Below are positions 35,798 to 43,955 of a stretch of DNA of 64,000 nt, in pieces. The stretch lies in the NCBI RefSeq assembly GCF_016743815.1, contig NZ_CP061035.1, positions 932,501-996,500 of the forward strand, given 5' to 3'. Numbering within the stretch: the stretch's first letter is position 1; every line of letters begins with the position of its first letter. The stretch comes from Sphingomonas aliaeris. Lineage in GTDB: Bacteria; Pseudomonadota; Alphaproteobacteria; Sphingomonadales; Sphingomonadaceae. Made by a program: the position numbers and the translations under genes. Under the pieces are notes generated by a model. That model did not search any database and was not told the origin of the DNA. It saw nothing but the letters and a program-made list of their open reading frames with translations.

Positions 35798-36064
35798 GTG
35801 ATGCGGCGAGGCCGATTTACCGAGGATCAGATCATTGGCGTGCTGCGCGAGCATGAGGCCGGCGTGAAGACCGCCGACTTGTGCCGGAAGCATGGAATCA
35901 GTGACGCGACGTTCTACAACTGGAAGGCGAAGTACGGCGGGATGACCGTGTCGGAGGCGGCGCGGTTGCGGGCGCTCGAGGACGAGAACCGCCGGCTGAA
36001 GAAGCTGCTGGCGGAGTCGATGCTCGACGTGTCGGCGCTGAAGGATCTGCTGGGAAAAAATTGA
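35798..36064 (+). CDS. IS3-family transposase OrfA
   Basis: 88 residues: helix-turn-helix ([42 protein letters not shown]) and a C-terminal leucine-zipper helix ([29 protein letters not shown]). It binds the IS ends and forms the N-terminal part of the OrfAB transposase after -1 frameshifting at the A6 run (36055-36060). Within the element at 35742-36938. Confidence 0.9.
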   Translation: MMRRGRFTEDQIIGVLREHEAGVKTADLCRKHGISDATFYNWKAKYGGMTVSEAARLRALEDENRRLKKLLAESMLDVSALKDLLGKN

Positions 36065-36921
36065 CCCGGTCTGGAGATCGCTACGCTGCGGTGGAGAAGC
36101 TGATGGCCGACCACAGCTTCTCCGAGCGTCGCGCCTGCAGGCTGATCGGGGTCAACCGGTCGGCGTGGCAATATGAGCCGCTTCGCGGGAAGGACGATGC
36201 TGTCCGCGCGCGGATGCGCGAGATCGCGAACGAACGTCGTCGCTTCGGCTATCGACGGCTGGCGATCCTGCTCAAGCGGGAGGGCAAGGGCATGAACCTG
36301 AAGAAGGTGTATCGGCTGTATCGCGAGGAGCGACTGACCGTACGCAAGCGTGGCGGTCGCAAGCGCGCGCTGGGCACGCGGGCGCCGATGGCGATCCCGC
36401 AAGAATCCAACCAGCGCTGGTCGCTCGACTTCGTATCGGACTCGTTGGCCTGCGGCCGGCGGTTCCGCATGCTCAACGTCATCGACGACTACAGCCGGGA
36501 ATGCTTGGGATGCATCGTCGACACCTCGCTGTCGGGTCGGCGGGTCGTTCGCGAGCTGAGCGCCATCGCCGAGCGTCGCGGGCTGCCGTGCATGGTGGTC
36601 AGCGACAACGGCACCGAGCTGACTAGTCATGCCGTCCTCGCCTGGTGTCAAGACACCGGGGTCGAGTGGCACTACATCGCCCCGGGGAAGCCGCAGCAGA
36701 ATGGCTTTGTGGAATCGTTCAATGGTCGCTTGCGCGACGAGTGTCTGAACGAACACCTGTTCCCCTCGCTGGCTGCGGCGAGACGGATCATCGAGGCATG
36801 GCGGACGGACTACAACACCGTGCGTCCGCACAGCAGTCTTGGCGGGATGGCACCCGCCGAGTTTACGAACCGCCCCCGCCAGGGGCATATGGAAACCGAA
36901 GCTAAGTTATCAGCGGCCTGA
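36061..36921 (+). CDS. IS3-family transposase OrfB (DDE integrase)
   Basis: 286 residues in the -1 frame relative to OrfA. Retroviral-type integrase core: first Asp in [11 protein letters not shown], second in [11 protein letters not shown], catalytic Glu in [22 protein letters not shown], then [18 protein letters not shown]. Probably made as an OrfAB fusion; an independent start at 36061 (TTG) is unlikely to be used much. The catalytic set is complete. Confidence 0.9.
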   Translation: MTRSGDRYAAVEKLMADHSFSERRACRLIGVNRSAWQYEPLRGKDDAVRARMREIANERRRFGYRRLAILLKREGKGMNLKKVYRLYREERLTVRKRGGRKRALGTRAPMAIPQESNQRWSLDFVSDSLACGRRFRMLNVIDDYSRECLGCIVDTSLSGRRVVRELSAIAERRGLPCMVVSDNGTELTSHAVLAWCQDTGVEWHYIAPGKPQQNGFVESFNGRLRDECLNEHLFPSLAAARRIIEAWRTDYNTVRPHSSLGGMAPAEFTNRPRQGHMETEAKLSAA

Positions 36922-36942
36922 AAACGGGGAGCAGGTCATGTA

Positions 36943-37251
36943 GAGCCCGGCTCCGTCCTGAGTACCGGCGCCCAAACTGGATGTATCGAGCCGGGTTTGT
37001 CCTACAGGACACATTGATCAGCCAGCTCCAGATAGGACTCAGGGGTTGACGAATCTGTTGTAGGCATCATCTTCCAAAGATGTACGTTTTCGCGACATAC
37101 AGGCGCTTCCGCCACCACGCAGGGCAACTCGCCGGGCGCCGGTAGCCCGGGCTTGGACGGCATTGCCGCCTGAGTTCGGGCCTATTCGATCTGATCCTTA
37201 GGAAGGTGCCCGGGTGGGGCCTCCGATCTCGGATAGCGAAAAGCTGCTACA
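36943..37251. other. Gap between IS element and rnk-like operon
   Basis: About 310 bp with no supported gene. GC-rich short inverted repeats occur near 37130-37160. It should contain the promoter of the operon starting at 37252; no consensus box was recognised. Confidence 0.4.
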
Positions 37252-37668
37252 ATGGAACAACACACCGTTTCGCCGGATGACCGTCCGGCTATCCATCTCG
37301 CTGCCCCCGAGTGCGACGCACTTTCGGAACTGGCTCTGAGTGCCGAGCACAGGCACCCGTATTCCTCGGCGGTGCTCCTTGCCGAGCTCGATCGCGCCGA
37401 ACTGTGCGAACCGGGCGAACTGCCGGAGCAGACGGTGGCGATGAACTCACGCGTTGACTTCATTGATGAAGGAGGCGGCTCACGCCGCACCGTGCAACTC
37501 GTTTATCCCCGCGACGCTGACATAGCTGCAGGGCGGATTTCAAACCTGACGCCGATTGGCGTGGGCCTGATCGGCATGATGGCCGGGTCTTCAATCCGCC
37601 GGGCGGATCGCGACGGACATGATCGAATGCTGCGCATCGTGAGCGTGACGTCGTCTGGAGAGGGTTAA
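37252..37668 (+). CDS. Rnk-like protein (GreA/GreB C-terminal domain), second copy
   Basis: 138 residues: helical N-terminus (DRPAIHLAAPECDALSELALSAEHRHPYSSAVLLAELDRAEL) and a Rnk-type C-terminal domain (SRVDFIDEGGGSRRTVQLVYPRDADIAAGRISNLTPIGVGLIGMMAGSSIRRADRDGHDRML). Close in plan to the protein at 18255, but where that one has GQSILWPD this has GSSIRRAD, changing a normally aromatic position. Role inferred as RNA-polymerase binding. First of three tightly packed genes with the RCxGDD and HemD-fold genes. Confidence 0.8.
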   Translation: MEQHTVSPDDRPAIHLAAPECDALSELALSAEHRHPYSSAVLLAELDRAELCEPGELPEQTVAMNSRVDFIDEGGGSRRTVQLVYPRDADIAAGRISNLTPIGVGLIGMMAGSSIRRADRDGHDRMLRIVSVTSSGEG

Positions 37669-37672
37669 GGCT

Positions 37673-37969
37673 ATGATCGGGGAACTGGCTCGTCACCGCT
37701 GCACCGGAGATGACGGCACGGCTTTGTTCGTGATCGAGCACCGTCATGTCTTCACTTCGCCAGGAGGAGCAGGGCCACGCCAGCATCGCGGCGCGGCGTG
37801 GGCGACGCTGCTGAACGGCGAGCCTGTCCGCTACATCCATGCCCGGGCCTTGGAGGTCATTGCGACGGGCGAGCTGCTTGTCCGCGATCTGCGACGTTGC
37901 AACTGCGCGCCTGCCGCCATGATCGTTACCCGTGATGGTGGCCGTGAGCGCAAGGCCAGGCAAGCATAG
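37673..37969 (+). CDS. Small 'RCxGDD' hypothetical protein, copy 2
   Basis: 98 residues: MIGELARHRCTGDDGTALFVIEHRHVFTSPG then LNGEPVRYIHARALEVIATGELLVRDLRRCNC and a basic tail. It aligns with the protein at 26411-26629 over its first ~70 residues and has an extra C-terminal segment with two Cys. 4 nt after the rnk-like stop and 2 nt before the HemD-fold start, so co-translated. Function unknown. Confidence 0.7.
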   Translation: MIGELARHRCTGDDGTALFVIEHRHVFTSPGGAGPRQHRGAAWATLLNGEPVRYIHARALEVIATGELLVRDLRRCNCAPAAMIVTRDGGRERKARQA

Positions 37970-37971
37970 CC

Positions 37972-38814
37972 ATGTCCGTCTGGATTACCCGATCGGCTCC
38001 CGACAACCTGCGCACGGCACGCGAACTACACGCGTTAGGGCAGCGCCCGCTGATGGTGCCAGTGATCACGACGGTGGCCCGCTACCAGCCACCGATTACG
38101 TCGCTGCCCGATGCGATCGTTTTCACAAGTGTCCACGCGGTGCGCCATTTCGCGCGCCGCGATCAACTCGCGTCCGTGCCGGTGTTCGCCGCCTCCGGCT
38201 CGGTCGCGAATGCAGCCTCGCTGGCGGGCTACGGGACCGTCACTTCCACGGGCAATGATGACGAGATGCTGTCGGATCTCATCGGCCATGTGCTTCCACC
38301 CGCCGCGCGCATCCTGCTCCTGTGCGGCGACAGCACCTCCCCGATAGTCGCCGACCGTCTAGCGGCCCGGGACTGCCGCGTCGCGCGTCAGCCAGTCTAC
38401 AAATCCGTGCCGGTCCAGGATCATGCGCTCGTACCTGTGACAGGCGCGATGGATCGGATCAGTGCGATCGTCTTGCATTCCCGCAGCGGTGCCGAGCGCA
38501 TCGTCCCGATGCTGCGCGGTGCCCGCTGGCGCGGCGCGTTATGGTGCATATCTGAGCAGGCGGCCCGCGCTTGCAGTGAGCTGCAACACGTCAGCGTGCA
38601 TACCGCCACCCATCCGACCGAAGGATCGCTCCTCGATATGATCGCCCGGATCTCGCCAGCGGGGCAGAAGCGACCGTCACAACCCCGCAGACGCAATGCG
38701 GCGATCCTGACGTCCGCACTTCAATCGCGGCGGTCATCGCGAGGCCTCGCGGCGCGAAACGACAATGTTCCCGATGTTTCGCCGGATGATCATCCGGACC
38801 CTACTGCCGCCTGA
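37972..38814 (+). CDS. HemD-fold (uroporphyrinogen-III synthase-like) protein
   Basis: 280 residues. N-lobe: MSVWITRSAPDNLRTARELHALGQRPLMVPVI, LPDAIVFTSVHAVRHF, VPVFAASGSVANAASLAGYGTVTSTGNDDEML. C-lobe: ARILLLCGDSTSPIVADRLAARDCRVARQPVYKSVP, ISAIVLHSRSGAERIVPML, LWCISEQAARACSELQHVSVHTATHPTEGSLLDMI. This is the whole HEM4 fold. It is followed by a basic linker and an acidic tail containing RNDNVPDVSPDD, similar to the tail of the copy at 23098. No hemC, hemB or cobA is adjacent. It may be a catalytic paralog or a repurposed binding protein; unresolved. Confidence 0.78.
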   Translation: MSVWITRSAPDNLRTARELHALGQRPLMVPVITTVARYQPPITSLPDAIVFTSVHAVRHFARRDQLASVPVFAASGSVANAASLAGYGTVTSTGNDDEMLSDLIGHVLPPAARILLLCGDSTSPIVADRLAARDCRVARQPVYKSVPVQDHALVPVTGAMDRISAIVLHSRSGAERIVPMLRGARWRGALWCISEQAARACSELQHVSVHTATHPTEGSLLDMIARISPAGQKRPSQPRRRNAAILTSALQSRRSSRGLAARNDNVPDVSPDDHPDPTAA

Positions 38815-38889
38815 ACCGTCTTATCTAATTGCGAGGCGATCCGGCACCGTTGCCGGTGTGCTCAAACTCCTTTCAAGAAAGTCTAAGCT

Positions 38890-39321
38890 ATGCTCCGTGC
38901 CCCGATGACCGCCGCCATCACGGCAGGCTTGATGCTTTCCGCCTGCGCCACCACCGGCTCCGGATCATCGTCTGCTGACACGGCCTCCGTCACTGCGCTT
39001 CAGGCGGGCGAGTGGCGGGTCGAGAATATCGCAGGAGCGGGCGTCATCGACAATTCGCTGGCGACGCTGCTGTTCGGCCCGGAGGGCAGGCTGTCGGGCA
39101 ATGCAAGCTGCAACCGCCTGATCGCCAACTACACAGTCGAGGGGAGCAGGCTGACAATCAGCCCGGCCGGCACGACGATGATGGCGTGCCCGCCCGCGTT
39201 GATGGACCAGGAGCGCAAGCTGGTGGATCTCATCGGCATGGTGACGCGCTACAGCATCGACCGGACCGGCAAGCTCACTCTCACATCGGCATCGGGCAAG
39301 AGCATCGTCGCGCGCCGCTGA
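38890..39321 (+). CDS. META-domain (HslJ-like) lipoprotein
   Basis: 143 residues: lipoprotein signal MTAAITAGLMLSAC, then a META domain (GEWRVENIAGAGVIDNSLATLLFGPEGRLSGNASCNRLIANYTVEGSRLTISPAGTTMMACPPALMDQERKLVDLI) with the two conserved Cys of the family. Outer-membrane or periplasmic, stress associated; precise role unknown. Preceded by a CCGGCACCG...TGCCGG-type hairpin. Confidence 0.85.
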   Translation: MLRAPMTAAITAGLMLSACATTGSGSSSADTASVTALQAGEWRVENIAGAGVIDNSLATLLFGPEGRLSGNASCNRLIANYTVEGSRLTISPAGTTMMACPPALMDQERKLVDLIGMVTRYSIDRTGKLTLTSASGKSIVARR

Positions 39322-39357
39322 TCCTAATCCTTTTCGCTTCAACCCAGAATTTCAGGA

Positions 39358-39759
39358 ATGACCATGAACCGCTTTGTCCTTGCCACCGCACTCGCTCTCG
39401 GCGCGATGGCGACAGCCGCCCCCGCGGCCGAAATATCGACCCATGTCCTCGATCTCGCCCGGGGCATCGGTGGGCGAGATGTTCCGGTCGTGCTGCTCAA
39501 GAAAGCAGACGACGGCCGATGGATCGAAGCCGCTCGCGCGCGGACCGACGAGAATGGACGTGTCCGGTCGTTCGGGACCACAAACTTCGATCGCGGCACA
39601 TACAAGCTCCAGTTCGATATGACGCGTTACCCCTCACCAGGAGCTACGCCGTTCTTCCCAGAAATTGACCTCGTGTTCACCGTCGCTGACAAGGTCGGTC
39701 ACTACCACGTTCCCGTCGTCGTCAGCCCGTTCGGCTATTCGACCTACCGGGGCAACTGA
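39358..39759 (+). CDS. Periplasmic 5-hydroxyisourate hydrolase (transthyretin-like)
   Basis: 133 residues: signal peptide (MNRFVLATALALGAMATAAPAAE) then the HIUase domain with STHVLDLARG, ARTDENGRVR, and the C-terminal YHVPVVVSPFGYSTYRGN (usual family end YRGS/T). It would hydrolyse 5-hydroxyisourate to OHCU, but in the periplasm and with no uricase or other urate genes nearby. The next gene starts 2 nt later, so the two are coupled. Confidence 0.83.
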   Translation: MTMNRFVLATALALGAMATAAPAAEISTHVLDLARGIGGRDVPVVLLKKADDGRWIEAARARTDENGRVRSFGTTNFDRGTYKLQFDMTRYPSPGATPFFPEIDLVFTVADKVGHYHVPVVVSPFGYSTYRGN

Positions 39760-39761
39760 GC

Positions 39762-40316
39762 ATGGCCGGCACCTCCGAGAGGCGTCTGGAGAGGTTTATA
39801 AATGGATCCTTAGGAGGTCCGGGATGCCTGGTTTTCGCCAGCGCCATCATTACGATCGCGTCCAGCACGGCCTCTGAAGCACAGGTCCGTCAGCAACGGA
39901 CCGTATCACTCGTGCTTGCCGACCGGATTGCGACGGCGACGATCGAAGCCTGCCGTGTCGGAGGTCGGTCTGCAGTCGTTGCCGTAGTCGATCGTGGCGG
40001 CAATCTCGTCACACTTCAGCGTGGCGACGACGTCGGTCCTCACAACACCATTGCCGCCCAGAAGAAGGCATTCACGGCGCTCTCAACCAAGACGAGCACC
40101 AGCGTATTGTCCGAGCGAGCTCACGCGGATCCGACTTCCCGCAACCTGAACACCGTTGATGCACTGCTGCTGCTTGGCGGAGGCTTGCCGATCATGTTTG
40201 ATCAGGAAGACGTCGGAGCCGTTGGGGTCGCCGGCTCGGGCGGCTCGGCTCAAGATGAAGCTTGCGCAATGAAGGGCATCGTCGCCGGCATGGCGGCCCC
40301 GCCTTCAAGCCGGTAG
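39762..40316 (+). CDS. GlcG/HbpS-family haem-binding-like protein
   Basis: 184 residues: N-terminal hydrophobic segment (GCLVFASAIITIASSTASEAQ) consistent with export, then VLADRIATATIEACRVGGRSAVVAVVDRGGNLVTLQRGDDVGPHNTIAAQKKAFTALSTKTS and LPIMFDQEDVGAVGVAGSGGSAQDEACAMKGI, the GlcG/HbpS pattern. Homologs bind haem or cobalamin-type ligands or act in redox sensing. Translationally coupled to the HIUase gene. Confidence 0.8.
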   Translation: MAGTSERRLERFINGSLGGPGCLVFASAIITIASSTASEAQVRQQRTVSLVLADRIATATIEACRVGGRSAVVAVVDRGGNLVTLQRGDDVGPHNTIAAQKKAFTALSTKTSTSVLSERAHADPTSRNLNTVDALLLLGGGLPIMFDQEDVGAVGVAGSGGSAQDEACAMKGIVAGMAAPPSSR

Positions 40317-40331
40317 CCGAGCTCGCCAACG

Positions 40332-40655
40332 ATGATCAAAACGCTTTCGTCACTGTTTCTCGCACTGGTGATATCCATCGCGACCGCTTGGATTAACCCG
40401 ATTACGGACGAGAGGACAATGTACGGACATGAAGGCCCACTAGAATATAACTGGTTGCCTCGCGAAGTCGCGGGGTGGCCCGCTCCCTTCCTGGCTGACA
40501 ACCCAAGTACCTCGGTCATCCACGATGTCGGGGCTGAGGACACTTTCCGCCCCGGTCCGTTTGTTGCCACGCTGAGTTTTTGGTTCCTGACTGTCTTGGC
40601 AGGTGGGCGCACCCTAGGTTGGATTCTGCGCAAAATGAGCCGGCCGGATCGCTAA
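40332..40655 (+). CDS. Small inner-membrane hypothetical protein
   Basis: 107 residues with a signal-anchor (LSSLFLALVISIATAWI) and a second TM (TLSFWFLTVLAGGRTLGWIL) separated by a polar loop (TMYGHEGPLEYNWLPREVAGWPAPFLADNP). 15 nt after the GlcG gene, so in the same transcript. The family was not recognised. Confidence 0.6.
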   Translation: MIKTLSSLFLALVISIATAWINPITDERTMYGHEGPLEYNWLPREVAGWPAPFLADNPSTSVIHDVGAEDTFRPGPFVATLSFWFLTVLAGGRTLGWILRKMSRPDR

Positions 40656-40727
40656 CTGACAACATATTAGCTGACCGCCTCCGCCAGGCTCACGTTCGCT
40701 CCATAATCGTGCATCATTGCGCCTTTA

Positions 40728-43700
40728 TTACGCATGCGGGGGGAGGGGCGGGAGTGCGACATGTCCGTCTGCCGGTGCGGGCAGCTCGCGGCTTCCGAAG
40801 CGGGCGTAGAGCGTCGGCAGTACGAACAAGGTGAGCAGCGTTGCAGAGATCAGGCCGCCGATGACGACCGTCGCCAGCGGCTTTTGCACCTCAGCGCCCG
40901 CGCCATGCCCCAGCGCCATGGGTACGAAGCCGAGCGAGGCGACGAGCGCCGTCATCGCGACCGGCCTGAGCCGGACCAGCGCACCTCGATGGGCCGCAAG
41001 CGCGCGATCCATGCCATCCCGCATCAGGTCATGGATGGAAGTCACCATGACCAACCCGTTGAGGACGGCGATGCCGGAAAGCGCGATGAAGCCGACAGCC
41101 GCGGAAATGGAGAAGGGCATGCCTCTCAGCACCAACGCAAGAATGCCTCCCACCAGCGCCAGCGGAACGCCGGTGAACACGATCAGCGCGTCCCTGATAG
41201 AGCCGAGCGCACCGTAGAGCAGGAACATGATGACGATGAAGCAAATGGGGACGACGACGCTCAGCCGGTCACGGGCAGACGCGAGGTTCTCGAACTGACC
41301 ACCCCATTCGAGGTAGGTCCCTGCCGGTAGCTTCACTTGGGCGTCGATCGCCGCCCGGGCATCAGCCACCACGCCGGCCACATCGCGGTCGCGCACGTTC
41401 GCCTGCACCACGACACGCCGCTTGCCGTTCTCGCGACTGATCTGGTTGGGACCATCGACGACGGCGATATCTGCCACGGTCGAGAGCGGGACGAAGCCGC
41501 CGGCGGCAGTCGGCACCGGTACTTGGGCGATTGCCGTCAGGTCCGACCGTGCGCTTTCCGCCATCCGGATCACGACGGGGAAGCGACGATCCCCCTCGAA
41601 GATCACGCCGGCCTGCCGGCCGCCGATGGCTGCGGCGACGGTGTCCTGCACGTCGCCGGCCGTTACCCCGACGCGCGACATGGCGGTGCGGTTCGGCCGG
41701 ATGTCGAGCATCGGCAGGCCTTCGGTCTGCTCTACTCGTACGTCTGCGGCACCTTGGGTCCGGCGCAGAATGCCGGCGATCCGATCGGCGGTCGCATTCA
41801 TCTCGCCGAAGTCGTCGCCAAACACCTTGATCGCGATATCGCCACGCACGCCCGCGATCAGTTCGTTGAACCGCATCTGGATTGGTTGGGTGATCTCGTA
41901 GGCGTTGCCTGGAAGAGCGGAGAGTCGCTTCTCCAGGCGCTCCACCAGCTCCTCCTTGGAAAGACCGGGATCGGGCCACTCCGCCTTCGGCTTCAGGATG
42001 ACGAACGTATCCGTGATATTTGCCGGCATCGGGTCGGAAGCAATCTCGGACGTGCCCGTGCGCGAGAAGGCGAAACGAACCTCGGGTGCCTTGGCGAGCG
42101 CCTTTTCCACCTGGAACTGCATCGCCTGGCTTTGGTCGACCGATGTGCCTGGAACGCGAACTGCCTGCACAAGCAAGTTGCCCTCGTCGAGTTGAGGCAG
42201 GAACTCCTGTCCCAAAGTGGTGAAGGCCACGCCGGCAAGCGCCAGCGCGCCGATCGCGACGCCGATGGTGAGCGTCGGGCGGCGCATCGCGGCGTCGAGC
42301 CCCGGTTCGTAGCGCTGCCGGAGGAACGTCACGGCCCGGCTTTCCTTCTCCTCTACCCGCTTGCTGAGCCAGATGGCGATCGCCGCGGGCACGAAGGTCA
42401 GCGACAGGATGAAGGCGAACACGAGCGCGATGATGACGGTGAGCGCCATCGGCTCGAACATCTTGCCTTCGACGCCAGTGAAGGTGAGCAAGGGCGTATA
42501 AACGAGGATGATGATCGCCTGCCCATAGACGGACGGCCGGATCATCTCGCGGGCGGACGCCGCAACCAGCCCAAGCCGCTGTTCCATCGTCAGCTCGCCC
42601 TCGTGGCCATGCTGGGCTTCGGCGAGGCGCCGCAACGCGTTCTCGACGATGATGACGGCACCGTCCACGATCAGGCCGAAATCGAGCGCGCCGAGGCTCA
42701 TCAAATTGGCCGAGACGCCCGCCTCCAACATGCCGATGCTGGTGAGCAGCATCGTGATGGGGATGACGAGAGCCGCGATCAGCGCCGCGCGGAAGTTGCC
42801 GAGCAGGGCGAACAGGACGACGATGACCAGCAGCGCGCCTTCGGCGAGATTGCGGGCGACCGTCGATATGGTGGAGTTTACCAGCTCGGTCCGGTTCATC
42901 ACGGGCTTCACGACCACATCGACCGGCAACGAGCGCCCGATCTGCGTCAGCCGTTCGCCCACCCCCGTCGAAACGGTGCGGCTATTCTCGCCGATCCGCA
43001 TAACGGCCGTCCCGACCACCACTTCGTGGCCGTTCTCGGACGCGGAGCCCATGCGCAGTGCTTGACCGGTCCGAATGGTCGCGATCTGGTTGAGCAGGAT
43101 CGGCACACCCTCGCGGGTGGCGACTACGGTGCGGGCAAGCTCGTCGGCATTGCGCACGCGCCCATCGGATCGGACAGCCAGTCCTTCGCCGTTGCGATTG
43201 ACGACCCCGGCGCCGGCGCTGGTGTTATTGCGCTCAAGCGCAGTGGTGAGATCCTGCAGCGTCAGTCGCATTGCAGCCATGCGCTGTACGTCCGGAACGA
43301 CGAGATATTCCTTGGTGTATCCACCAAGGGAGTCGACCCCGGCCAGTCCTTCCGTGCTTTTGAGCTGAGGCGTGACGATCCAATCTTGGATTGTGCGCAG
43401 GTAGGTCGCCTTGTCGGCCTCGCTGACAAGGTGATCGCCTTCAGGCGTGATGTAGCTGCCGTCTCGTTGCAGCCCGGGCTCGCCGTTGCGATGACGAACC
43501 TGATCCAGCTCGCGGTACTCGACGGTCCACATGAAGATGTCGCCGAGCCCGGTCGCGATCGGCCCCATTTCGGGGTTCACGCCCTCGGGAAGGTCTTCCT
43601 CCGCAGTCCGCAGCCGCTCGGCCACCTGCTGTCGGGCAAAGTAGATATCGGTCTTTTCATTAAAGACGGCCGTGACCTGGGCGAACCCGTTGCGGCTGAG

Positions 43701-43952
43701 CGAACGAGTATATTCAAGGCCGGGGATGCCGGCGAGCGCGGTCTCGACCGTGAACGCGACCTGCTTCTCGATCTGATCGGGGGAGAGGGCAGGGGCGACG
43801 ACGTTGATCTGCACCTGGTTGTTGGTGATGTCGGGAACGGCGTCGATCGGGAGCTGGCGCAGCGCGCCGATCCCGAGCAGAGCCGCGGCGACCGTGAAAA
43901 GCAGGACAAGCCAGCGCTTCTCGACGGAGAGGGTGACGATGCGACCGATCAT
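40728..43952 (-). CDS. czcA: CzcA/CusA-type heavy-metal efflux RND pump
   Basis: 1074 residues. N-terminus MIGRIVTLSVEKRWLVLLFTVAAALLGIGALRQLPIDAVPDITNNQVQI is typical; TM4 carries DFGLIVDGAVIIVEN, the HME1 signature for Zn/Co/Cd rather than the Cu/Ag class. All twelve TMs and both periplasmic loops are present. It drives proton-coupled export of divalent metal across both membranes with CzcB and CzcC. Last in the order czcC-czcB-czcA, 3 nt after czcB. The long antisense frames over this gene are composition shadows. Confidence 0.93.
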   Translation of the reverse strand: MIGRIVTLSVEKRWLVLLFTVAAALLGIGALRQLPIDAVPDITNNQVQINVVAPALSPDQIEKQVAFTVETALAGIPGLEYTRSLSRNGFAQVTAVFNEKTDIYFARQQVAERLRTAEEDLPEGVNPEMGPIATGLGDIFMWTVEYRELDQVRHRNGEPGLQRDGSYITPEGDHLVSEADKATYLRTIQDWIVTPQLKSTEGLAGVDSLGGYTKEYLVVPDVQRMAAMRLTLQDLTTALERNNTSAGAGVVNRNGEGLAVRSDGRVRNADELARTVVATREGVPILLNQIATIRTGQALRMGSASENGHEVVVGTAVMRIGENSRTVSTGVGERLTQIGRSLPVDVVVKPVMNRTELVNSTISTVARNLAEGALLVIVVLFALLGNFRAALIAALVIPITMLLTSIGMLEAGVSANLMSLGALDFGLIVDGAVIIVENALRRLAEAQHGHEGELTMEQRLGLVAASAREMIRPSVYGQAIIILVYTPLLTFTGVEGKMFEPMALTVIIALVFAFILSLTFVPAAIAIWLSKRVEEKESRAVTFLRQRYEPGLDAAMRRPTLTIGVAIGALALAGVAFTTLGQEFLPQLDEGNLLVQAVRVPGTSVDQSQAMQFQVEKALAKAPEVRFAFSRTGTSEIASDPMPANITDTFVILKPKAEWPDPGLSKEELVERLEKRLSALPGNAYEITQPIQMRFNELIAGVRGDIAIKVFGDDFGEMNATADRIAGILRRTQGAADVRVEQTEGLPMLDIRPNRTAMSRVGVTAGDVQDTVAAAIGGRQAGVIFEGDRRFPVVIRMAESARSDLTAIAQVPVPTAAGGFVPLSTVADIAVVDGPNQISRENGKRRVVVQANVRDRDVAGVVADARAAIDAQVKLPAGTYLEWGGQFENLASARDRLSVVVPICFIVIMFLLYGALGSIRDALIVFTGVPLALVGGILALVLRGMPFSISAAVGFIALSGIAVLNGLVMVTSIHDLMRDGMDRALAAHRGALVRLRPVAMTALVASLGFVPMALGHGAGAEVQKPLATVVIGGLISATLLTLFVLPTLYARFGSRELPAPADGHVALPPLPPHA

Positions 43953-43955
43953 GGC

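Larger units (their letters stand above)
35742..36938 (+). mobile_element. Complete IS3-family insertion sequence (IS407-like), 1197 bp
   Basis: Terminal inverted repeats share TGACCTGCTCCCC at both ends (35742 onward; complement ending 36938). A perfect 4-bp target duplication TGTA flanks it (35738-35741 and 36939-36942). It contains orfA and orfB overlapping in the -1 frame over a GGGAAAAAAT slippery run. All parts look intact, so it is probably active and recently inserted. Confidence 0.9.
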
